A stretch of DNA of 64,000 bases from an uncultured Lachnoclostridium sp. (GTDB lineage: Bacteria > Bacillota > Clostridia > Lachnospirales > Lachnospiraceae). The position numbers and the translations under genes were made by a program. How positions within the stretch are numbered: position 1 is the stretch's first letter; every line of letters starts with the position of its first letter. Location of the stretch: assembly GCA_944381625.1 (NCBI GenBank), contig CALWLW010000003.1, positions 62,001 to 126,000 on the forward strand, written 5' to 3'. Positions 49,393 through 57,500 of this stretch are shown one piece after another. The notes under the pieces were generated by a model that worked only from the letters and a program-made list of their open reading frames with translations, had not been told where the DNA came from and searched no databases.

Positions 49393-51480
49393 ATGTACAA
49401 AAGTTACACAATGGAACTGGCCGGCAGGACTCTGAGAGTGGATATCGGCCGTGTGGCGGCCCAGGCAAACGGCGCCGCGTTTATGCATTACGGGGATACG
49501 GTGGTACTGTCCACGGCCACTGCGTCTGAGAAACCCAGGGAAGGGATCGATTTCTTCCCGCTGAGTGTGGATTACGAAGAGAAATTATATGCGGTTGGTA
49601 AGATTCCGGGAGGCTTTAACAAGCGCGAGGGAAAAGCATCTGAGAACGCGATCCTGACTTCCCGTGTGATCGACCGTCCCATGCGTCCCCTGTTTCCCAA
49701 GGATTACCGCAACGACGTGACCCTCAACAACATGGTCATGAGCGTGGACCCGGAATGCCGTCCGGAGCTGGTGGCCATGCTGGGCGCGGCGATTGCGACA
49801 AGCATTTCAGACATCCCCTTTGACGGCCCCTGCGCCATGACCCAGGTGGGCATGATCGACGGCGAGTTTATCATCAACCCGTCCCAGGAGCAGTGGAAGG
49901 TGGGCGACCTGAACCTGACCGTGGCTTCCACCAGGGAAAAGGTGATCATGATCGAGGCCGGCGCCAACGAAGTGCCGGAGGAGAAGATGATCGAGGCCAT
50001 CTATACGGCTCATGAAGTGAACCAGAAGCTGATCGCTTTCATCGACCAGATCGTGGCAGAGGTGGGAAAAGCAAAGCATACCTATGAGAGCTGCGCGATT
50101 CCGGAGGAACTGTTCACGGCGATCAAAGAGATCGTGCCCCCCGCAGAGATGGAGGAGGCCGTATTTACCGACGACAAGCAGACCAGAGAGGGCAACATCC
50201 GCGCGTTGACTGAGAAGCTGGAGGAAGCGTTCGCAGAGAACGAGGAATGGCTGGCAGTGCTGGATGAGGCAATTTATCAGTATGAGAAGAAGACGGTGCG
50301 CAAGATGATCCTGAAGGATCACAAGCGTCCGGACGGCCGTGAGGTGACGCAGATCCGTCCGCTGGCGGCGGAAGTGGATATCATCCCCCGCGTGCATGGT
50401 TCCGCCATGTTCACCCGCGGACAGACTCAGATCTGCAACGTGTGTACGCTGGCGCCGCTGTCCGAGCAGCAGAGACTGGACGGGCTGGATGAGAACGAAG
50501 TCAGCAAGAGATATATGCACCACTATAACTTCCCCAGCTATTCGGTGGGAGAGACGAAACCGTCCAGAGGTCCGGGACGCCGCGAGATCGGCCACGGAGC
50601 GCTGGCTGAGAGAGCGCTGATTCCGGTGCTTCCCAGCGAGGCGGAGTTCCCGTATGCGATTCGTACTGTATCTGAGACCTTTGAGTCCAACGGTTCCACG
50701 TCCATGGCTTCCACCTGCGCATCCTGCATGTCCCTGATGGCGGCAGGTGTTCCCATCAAGAAGATGGTGGCAGGTATTTCCTGCGGTCTGGTAACCGGGG
50801 AGACTGATGACGATTTCATCCTTCTGACCGATATCCAGGGGCTGGAGGACTTCTTCGGAGATATGGACTTTAAGGTGACCGGTACCACGGAGGGTATCAC
50901 GGCGATCCAGATGGATATCAAGATCCATGGTCTGACCCGTCCCATCGTGGAAGGCGCCATCGCAAGATGCCGCGAGGCAAGACTCTTCATTATGGATACC
51001 TGTATGAAGAAGGCCATCGCCGAGCCGCGTCCGCAGGTAGGACCGTACGCGCCGAAGATCATCCAGATGATGATCGATCCGCAGAAGATCGGCGATGTGG
51101 TAGGCCAGAGAGGCAAGACGATCAACGCCATCATCGAGCAGACCGGTGTGAAGATTGATATTGAAGACGACGGCTCCGTATCCATCTGCGGCACTGACCA
51201 GGCTATGATGGACAAGGCGAAAGAGCTGATCGAGATCATTGTGACAGACTTTGAAGAGGGCCAGGTGTTCACCGGAAAAGTCGTCAGCATCAAGGAGTTC
51301 GGCGCGTTCCTGGAGTTCGCCCCGGGCAAGGAGGGCATGGTGCACATCTCCAAGATCGCCAAAGAAAGGATCAACCGCGTGGAAGACGTGCTGACCCTGG
51401 GCGACGTGGTGAAGGTAGTGTGCCTTGGAAAAGACAAGATGGGACGCGTAAGCTTCTCCATGAAAGACTGTAAACAGTAA
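49393..51480 (+). CDS. pnp: Polynucleotide phosphorylase
   Basis: This 695-residue 3'-5' phosphorolytic exoribonuclease acts in RNA decay. Two RNase PH domains (about 1-140 and 315-545, including FNKREGKASENAILTSRVID and RGPGRREIGHG) flank the alpha-helical domain; KH and S1 domains follow (GDVVGQRGKTINAI; GKVVSIKEFGAFLEF). ATG 49393 follows AAAGGAGATAC; the longer frame from 49330 runs through the leader hairpin and is not used. Confidence 0.97.
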   Translation: MYKSYTMELAGRTLRVDIGRVAAQANGAAFMHYGDTVVLSTATASEKPREGIDFFPLSVDYEEKLYAVGKIPGGFNKREGKASENAILTSRVIDRPMRPLFPKDYRNDVTLNNMVMSVDPECRPELVAMLGAAIATSISDIPFDGPCAMTQVGMIDGEFIINPSQEQWKVGDLNLTVASTREKVIMIEAGANEVPEEKMIEAIYTAHEVNQKLIAFIDQIVAEVGKAKHTYESCAIPEELFTAIKEIVPPAEMEEAVFTDDKQTREGNIRALTEKLEEAFAENEEWLAVLDEAIYQYEKKTVRKMILKDHKRPDGREVTQIRPLAAEVDIIPRVHGSAMFTRGQTQICNVCTLAPLSEQQRLDGLDENEVSKRYMHHYNFPSYSVGETKPSRGPGRREIGHGALAERALIPVLPSEAEFPYAIRTVSETFESNGSTSMASTCASCMSLMAAGVPIKKMVAGISCGLVTGETDDDFILLTDIQGLEDFFGDMDFKVTGTTEGITAIQMDIKIHGLTRPIVEGAIARCREARLFIMDTCMKKAIAEPRPQVGPYAPKIIQMMIDPQKIGDVVGQRGKTINAIIEQTGVKIDIEDDGSVSICGTDQAMMDKAKELIEIIVTDFEEGQVFTGKVVSIKEFGAFLEFAPGKEGMVHISKIAKERINRVEDVLTLGDVVKVVCLGKDKMGRVSFSMKDCKQ

Positions 51481-51500
51481 TAGGATGCAACCATAGAAGC

Positions 51501-51544
51501 AGGAGGGCTTCCGCAAAACAGACAAGCTTTGCGGAGACCCTCCT
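51501..51544 (+). terminator. Large hairpin after pnp (possible terminator)
   Basis: AGGAGGG (51501-51507) pairs with CCCTCCT (51538-51544), and TCCGCAAA (51510-51517) with TTTGCGGA (51528-51535). It is stable but has no U tract, so termination is uncertain. Confidence 0.5.
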
Positions 51545-51575
51545 GTGCATATCAGGCGGAAACGGGGAGGATGAG

Positions 51576-53198
51576 ATGGTAAAAAGACGGCGGAAATATT
51601 TCACAGGCAGGATAAGGCCGGCGCTGGGCGCGGGTATCCTGTTGATGCTGTTAAGCCTGACGGGCTGTTCGGCCGGAGGGGATCAGGAGGTTTACGGAAT
51701 TGTGGTGCGGCCGGAGGCGGGCGTACTGCCGCTCGCAGTACGGATTCCGGGCGTGGGGGATGTAAGCCTGCCGTCCATATGGCCGGAAGGAGTGGAAGAT
51801 CCGGCGCAGACGGCGCTGGAATCCCTGGATGCGGAAGAACTGTTTTCTCCGGGAGATCTGGTCAGATTCATGCTTCCCCGTGGAGGCAGGATCGACGGCG
51901 GCGGATATCCGCTGCAGTTCCAGGGATCCTGGACGGATCTCACATCGGAAGACTTCCAGGTGGTGGACAGCGGCCTGTCCCTGACGCCGGGGTATCAGGG
52001 AGACTGGCGGTTCACCGTGCCTCTGGAACTGGCCGGCGACGCCCGGCCGCAGGAACTATTGGAGATCTACGTGGGACTGGACGGGACGGAGGACGCTACG
52101 GCGGCCGGACAGAAGACGTTGGCCAGTGTGCCGGTGCTTCAGGTGGATTGGGAAAAGGATATGATCTGGGTGGAACTGGATACGGACCAGGTGGAGACCT
52201 TCCTGGAAGAGTACAGCGAAGGCCGGGTATCCTGTCGGACCGTGGAGGCTGCGCCGATGGAAGGCACACTGTCCGGGACTGCGGCGGAGGAAACTGCGCT
52301 GCCGGAAACAGTGCCCCAGGGAACTGCCTCGCCGGAATCTGTGCCGGCAGCTCTGTCCTGTGCGTCGGAGCCGGATGAGGGGCTTCTGACGCTTCCGGAG
52401 GAGGAGATCCTGGCCCTTGCGGAGGGCAGGTATCCCCAGGACTGTGTATTCTATGTCAACCGGCAGATGAACCGTGTCCAGTATGAGGAGACGGAAGCGG
52501 ACGAATTCCTCCGGCTTCTGGAAGGGCGTCGGACGGGACAACCTGTGTACGGGAAACTGAGAGACGGCCGTGTGGTCTGGGCGGGTCTGGATCATATCTG
52601 GCAGGCTTATGGGATCGGATACGAGCCTATGCCGGAGGAAACCTTTTATACAGGGATGCAGGAGCTTCTGTGCATAAACGGTACGGAAGTGCTGGGGCGT
52701 TATTATGCCATGGAGAACGCTTGGTCCTGGGACGTGGGAGACGGTCCGGGCACGGAGACCGTGGAGATCTGCACCGGTTTTTCGGAAGGCGCGGGCAGCA
52801 GCCTGGCAGTGGTGAGAGACACGGAAGGGCAGATTCTGGATGTGCGCAGCATCCGGGCAGAAGAGGGCGGCCAGACCTGTGTCTACCTGGGATACGCGGA
52901 CGGCCTGCCCTGCATCCTGACGCTGTATACGGATGTGGAAGAAAACAGCTGGACTTATGCCTGGCAGGCGTACCGGCTGGACGAGGACGGAGAGGCCAGG
53001 CAGATCGCCGGGAGCCGCTATGAATATGAAGAAGGAATCACAGACTACGAGGAGAGCATCCGTCAGGAATGGTTCGGACAGTTGGAGAACCTGCTGGACG
53101 GGAGCCGTCTGGTATTGACGGTTGGAAAAGGGCAGGACAATCCGGGAAACGGCCAGGAAGCGCTGTTTCCGAACGGGGAATCTCTTATAAATAATTAA
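51576..53198 (+). CDS. Unrecognised lipoprotein
   Basis: The 540-residue protein has a positively charged start (MVKRRRKYFTGR), a hydrophobic stretch and lipobox LTGC at about residues 28-31, so it should be anchored outside the membrane. The rest is beta-rich and acidic with no domain I can name; a Thr/Glu/Pro-rich linker (about 225-265) separates two halves. The C-terminal half has repeated aromatic strands (YYAMENAWSWDVGDGPG) and an ends-in-asparagine tail. GGGGAGGATGAG precedes ATG 51576. No functional assignment. Confidence 0.8.
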   Translation: MVKRRRKYFTGRIRPALGAGILLMLLSLTGCSAGGDQEVYGIVVRPEAGVLPLAVRIPGVGDVSLPSIWPEGVEDPAQTALESLDAEELFSPGDLVRFMLPRGGRIDGGGYPLQFQGSWTDLTSEDFQVVDSGLSLTPGYQGDWRFTVPLELAGDARPQELLEIYVGLDGTEDATAAGQKTLASVPVLQVDWEKDMIWVELDTDQVETFLEEYSEGRVSCRTVEAAPMEGTLSGTAAEETALPETVPQGTASPESVPAALSCASEPDEGLLTLPEEEILALAEGRYPQDCVFYVNRQMNRVQYEETEADEFLRLLEGRRTGQPVYGKLRDGRVVWAGLDHIWQAYGIGYEPMPEETFYTGMQELLCINGTEVLGRYYAMENAWSWDVGDGPGTETVEICTGFSEGAGSSLAVVRDTEGQILDVRSIRAEEGGQTCVYLGYADGLPCILTLYTDVEENSWTYAWQAYRLDEDGEARQIAGSRYEYEEGITDYEESIRQEWFGQLENLLDGSRLVLTVGKGQDNPGNGQEALFPNGESLINN

Positions 53199-53211
53199 TT
53201 TTATTCTTTCA

Positions 53212-53257
53212 AAGGAAAGGGAGACGGTCCATATGGGCATGCCGTCTCCCTTTCTTT
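53212..53257 (+). terminator. Terminator after the lipoprotein gene
   Basis: A 16-bp stem, nearly perfect (AAGGAAAGGGAGACGG with CCGTCTCCCTTTCTTT), with a 14-base loop. The 3' arm itself is U-rich. An 11-base direct repeat (TTTCTTTGTCA at 53251 and 53271) follows. Confidence 0.75.
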
Positions 53258-53301
53258 GTCAAATTGCCGTTTTCTTTGTCAGGCTGTTTTCCTGTAAGCG
53301 T

Positions 53302-53338
53302 TAAAATAAAAACAGTTTCCTCCGCCGGGAAACTGTTT
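53302..53338 (-). terminator. Minus-strand terminator outside the invertible cassette
   Basis: AAACAGTTTCC (53310-53320) pairs perfectly with GGAAACTGTTT (53328-53338). Read on the minus strand the stem is followed by TTTATTTTAA, an intrinsic terminator; on the + strand it lacks a good U tract. No minus-strand gene ends here. It lies directly downstream of the outward promoter at 53373-53401 and overlaps the left inverted repeat by three bases. Confidence 0.7.
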
Positions 53339-53362
53339 CGTGGAATACCTAATACTATGAAA
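53336..53362 (+). repeat. Left inverted repeat (IRL) of a putative invertible cassette
   Basis: Twenty-seven bases match the reverse complement of 54406-54432 at 23 positions. The central 11 bases, GAATACCTAAT at 53343-53353, are identical. This pair encloses the recombinase gene, as expected for a recombinase acting on its own flanking sites. Confidence 0.85.
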
Positions 53363-53372
53363 ACCCTACTCA

Positions 53373-53401
53373 ATAATACAATAAAATGAGTAAAAGATCA
53401 A
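53373..53401 (-). promoter_or_regulatory. Outward-facing promoter inside the invertible cassette
   Basis: On the minus strand TTGATC (53401-53396) and TATTAT (53378-53373) are separated by exactly 17 bases. Transcription would start near 53366 and cross IRL, then meet the terminator at 53338-53302. If the cassette inverted, the same promoter would read rightward across IRR into the surface-protein gene about 100 bases away. Confidence 0.6.
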
Positions 53402-53465
53402 TGGAAAAATGGGGCGTTTTGCGGTAAAAACGGGTATTTCTCAAGGCAAAGAAAGGAGCAGACAA

Positions 53466-54419
53466 ATGAGTGAGAGTAAAAAAGTATCCGGACTGGTAAA
53501 CGAATGGCTGGCTTCCGTGGAGCCGGGGATTGCCAGATCGACCTATGTGAAATATGAGCAGCTGGCGAGGAACTATATATTGCCATATTTTGAAAATATG
53601 ACCTGCGAAGAATTAGACAATAAACAACTGCATCGTTTTTACAGTCTTATTAATCAGAAGGAGAACACTGTAAGAAGACCCCTGTCGGCCGGAAATCAGA
53701 GGACAATCTTTATGATTATGAATAATACGCTGGATTATGCATATGATTCCCGTGTGCTGGATCAAAAGTATTATATCCGTCCCAGGCTGACCCGCCAGAA
53801 GCGGATCGTACATGTATTTTCCCAGGAGCATCAGCGAAAGATCGAGGATTATATCCTGCATCACCATGACGGATGTTCCCTGGCGGTCATGCTGGCCCTG
53901 TTTACCGGACTGCGTCTGGGAGAAATATGTGCGCTGCAGTGGAGCGATATCAGCTTTGAAGGGCAGTCTCTGTACGTAAACAAGACGGTTCAGCGGCTGA
54001 AAAGAGCGGCGGGGCAGGAGGGCGACCGGACGGAGCTCATGGTATCCCACCCCAAGAGCGCGGCCTCCAACCGCCTGATCCCGCTGCCTGTTTTTCTGAT
54101 GGATTACCTGAAGAAGTTTCCCCATGGAGAAGAGCGGGCCTATGTGCTGACCAATGCGGTCTGCACGCCCATGGAGCCGCGGACGCTGCAGTACCATTAC
54201 CAGAAGATGCTGATGAAAATAGGCGTTCCTTATCTGAATTTTCATTGCCTGCGCCATACTTTCGCCACCCGCTGTGTGACGCTGGGCTGGGATATGAAGA
54301 CGTTAAGCGAGATACTGGGACATTTTGACATTAAGATCACCATGGAATATTATTTCCATTCTTCTTTTGAATACAAACAGACGCAGATGAACAAGATCAT
54401 CCCTCTTTCACAGAATTAG
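53466..54419 (+). CDS. Tyrosine recombinase, catalytically intact
   Basis: The 317-residue phage-integrase-family protein has a SAM-like DNA-binding domain (about 5-110) and a catalytic domain with all expected residues: Arg in FTGLRLGEI, Lys in SHPKSAASNR, His-x-x-Arg in FHCLRHTFAT, His in ILGHFDI and Tyr in MEYYFHS. AAAGGAGC precedes ATG 53466. The whole gene lies between inverted repeats at 53336-53362 and 54406-54432, and its stop codon sits inside the identical 11-base core, so inversion would not change the protein. The likely role is inversion of its own segment. Confidence 0.93.
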   Translation: MSESKKVSGLVNEWLASVEPGIARSTYVKYEQLARNYILPYFENMTCEELDNKQLHRFYSLINQKENTVRRPLSAGNQRTIFMIMNNTLDYAYDSRVLDQKYYIRPRLTRQKRIVHVFSQEHQRKIEDYILHHHDGCSLAVMLALFTGLRLGEICALQWSDISFEGQSLYVNKTVQRLKRAAGQEGDRTELMVSHPKSAASNRLIPLPVFLMDYLKKFPHGEERAYVLTNAVCTPMEPRTLQYHYQKMLMKIGVPYLNFHCLRHTFATRCVTLGWDMKTLSEILGHFDIKITMEYYFHSSFEYKQTQMNKIIPLSQN

Positions 54420-54432
54420 GTATTCTATGAAA
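54406..54432 (+). repeat. Right inverted repeat (IRR) of a putative invertible cassette
   Basis: Reverse-complement partner of 53336-53362 (23 of 27 matches). The identical core ATTAGGTATTC covers 54415-54425 and includes the recombinase stop codon TAG at 54417-54419. A second TTCTATGAA lies at 54455, repeating the sequence at 54423, possibly an accessory recombinase site. Confidence 0.85.
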
Positions 54433-54500
54433 TTTTTCTAAAAGTATACCAAAGTTCTATGAATTCCTCCAGAGAGAAAGAGTTTATGAAGGAGGAAAAG

Positions 54501-57500
54501 ATGAACAGGATGAAGAAGTTCATGGCAATGCTGCTGGCTGTTGTTCTTGTTGCACAGAGCGGATTCACATCCGCGGCAGAAGAAACCGTGTCTGCGATCC
54601 CGTCGGCCATCGACGTATCTGCGGACGCACCGGATGCAGAACAGCCTGCAGAGGATGTTTCGGAGCCTGCGGGAGAAGTCTCAGAACCCGCAGAGGAAAG
54701 TGGACAGGCTTCTGAGACAGAGACAACGGGGACAGACGGAACAGTTGAAGAAGGGCCGGCAGAAGAGGCCGGGACCGAAAACGGAACGAAAGAAGAGAAC
54801 GGAACCGAAGACGGGACGAAAGAGGAGACCGGAACCGAAGGTCAGGAGACTGTAGGCGAAGAGACAGCCGGGGACGTCCAGGAGGCTGGAGACCAGAAGG
54901 AAGAGGCTCCGGCAGAGGACGCTCAGGAAGGAACAGCCGGAGAGACGGCTGGAGACCAGACAGAGACGGAAGCTCCGGAAGCGGAAGCTCCTGCGGATGA
55001 GACCACGGGGGCGGGAGAAGCGAACGGACAGGTGGAGACTCCGGCGGGGGACGACGCGAATGTAATGCCGCTGATGGAGGAACCTGGCCTGGCAGAGGAA
55101 CCGGAAACACTGGCCCTGAATGAGCTGAAGGATGGCATTAACATCATTGATGAGGGCGCAGAAGAGCTGACCTTTGACATTGGTGAAGGAAAAACGGTAA
55201 TGATTGCCGGATCGGAGAGCGGAGAGCCGATTGTATTTAAAGACTGTACCTTCAACTTATCTGGACTGACGAATAAGATCAGCGGGAAACAGCCGGATTC
55301 AAACGGTACGGCGATTAGTTATAACAATGGAGAAGTGGTCACCAAGTTATGGATTGGTCGGAATGTGGAATTTGAGAACTGTACGTTTACTGCCGAAGAC
55401 GGAGGAAAAAGTACTGGTGCGGGATTTGATGCGTGTATTTATTTCTTTTCCGGTGATATCGTGGTAAAGGATTCCCGATTATCCGCAAACGGATGGGACG
55501 GGCAGTTCCTTGGATTGTATGGGAAGTCCGGCAGTGTGACATTTGACCATAGCGATATTTCTACTGTGGGCAATACCAATGGCTGGAGCTACGCCATGTA
55601 TGGTGGTTCTGTGCTGAGGCTGGTGAACGGATCTTCCATGACAGCGACCGGAATGACCACAACGGGCGGGAATATCAACGCTTTCTACTCCGGAGATAAT
55701 AAGACGGGGTATGATGCGATTTTTATTGAAGATTCCACAATAGACTTCAGCGATAACCGTGCGGGCGGGTTCGCGATCAATAATGTAAACATTTATGTGA
55801 ACAACTCCAGCATTACTGTGAATGATAATCTGGGCAATGCCTGCAACAGCGGATACTGGGTGGTCCATAATTCTCAGATAACCATGAACGGAAACCGGGG
55901 AGGTCATGCATTGTCCTGTATCGGTTTTGAAATGACCGATTCCACGCTGGAGGTTCTTCATAATGGCTATGCCGGTGTGTATGTTCAATCGAGAGATTCC
56001 TCATTGACGAACTGTACCGTGGATATCCGCTGTAATGGAGAAAAAATGTTAAGTTACAGTGCCGGTGATGTATGGCTGTTGGGTCACAGTCTTTCTGTTA
56101 AGAACTGTACATCTGTGGCAAAACCAGGATCCGCATGGCTGGGCGCAGTGGGAAGAAAAGGCGCTGTAACGACGCCTTCTGCCGGCGATATTGAGACGGT
56201 AGGCTCCAGCAGTGTGGTGGCTTATGATCTGAATACCAACGCTGCGGATAACCTGAAAAGCAATACAGAGCCTGTTCTGGAAGAGGCAAATGTGGTGGAA
56301 ATTGAGGAGCATACGCTGTTCCTGAATCCGTTTATGAAAAGCGACTATGCCCGCGGCAATGGGGAAGACAGTCTTTCCAATAACGATGCGGACTTGTTTA
56401 AGGACGATAAGGTCACCGAACGGGCGGATATTATTGGGAAAGACAACGCCAAGATAGGAAGCCTGACGGATGCACAGCTTGCGCATCATAAATATGACTG
56501 GGACAATGGAACGATTACGGACAGTGCATCCGCTGATCTGTATGGTGTGATCCAGTATGAATGTACGGACGTCTGCAAGGCTTATATGGAACATACCGGA
56601 GAACATGCAAACAGCTTTGACTGCACAGGAACGTATGTGTACGCGCCGTTGGTTGGCCTGACGTTTGATGCAAATACAACGGACAAAGTATCGGGCATGC
56701 TGGAAGCGCAGACCCAGATCGCTTATGACGGGACTGCTGCAGCGCCTGAAGCTGTTCCGGTAAGAGAAAGCGGCAGCGATCAGTATACTTACAGTTTTGG
56801 AGGCTGGTACGCGGATGCGGATTGTACAGAAAAGTTTGATTTCAGCACACAGCTTACCGACAACTGGACGGTTGTATATGCAAAATGGAACCGGAACTAT
56901 GCGCCGGATGTGAATCCGGACGGCTTTGACGTCAACATCACCAAAACAGCAGAAGAACTGAACGCAAATGACGAGACAACGGTACAGCTTGGTATCGGAA
57001 GTACGGAAAACCGTAATAAAGTTGCCGTTCTGTTTGTGCTTGATTACTCCACCAGCGTAAACGTTCGCAATGCGGCGGCCGCGATGCTGGAAGAGCTGGC
57101 GTCGAAAGACAAGACGGACGTAAAAGTAGGCGTTGTCAATTACTGGGCAGAGGCGGACGAAGGAAGCTGGACTTCCATCACGGAAAATACTGATGTGGAA
57201 GGACTGCTGACTGCAACGCAGACCGGAGGAACCAACTATCATGCAGGCCTCCTGTCGGCAAAGAGCCTGCTGGAATCCGATGAGATCGATGGATATACCA
57301 CGTATCTGATCACGATCAGTGATGGTATTACATATCTTTGGACGGATGAAACCACCGGTGACACCATGAGCGTCTGGTTCCAGAATATTGGAAACGGTGC
57401 GGCTGATATTCAGAATGCAAACGATGTTTACAGCATGAAATATCATAATGGCGCAATCGATGATGAGACGTTTTATGCTTTGATGAACGGATCTTCCGAT

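Noticed and set aside
53336..54432. Integrated phage or integrative element with att sites
   Set aside because: The flanking repeats are inverted, not direct, and only the recombinase lies between them; no phage or transfer genes are present.
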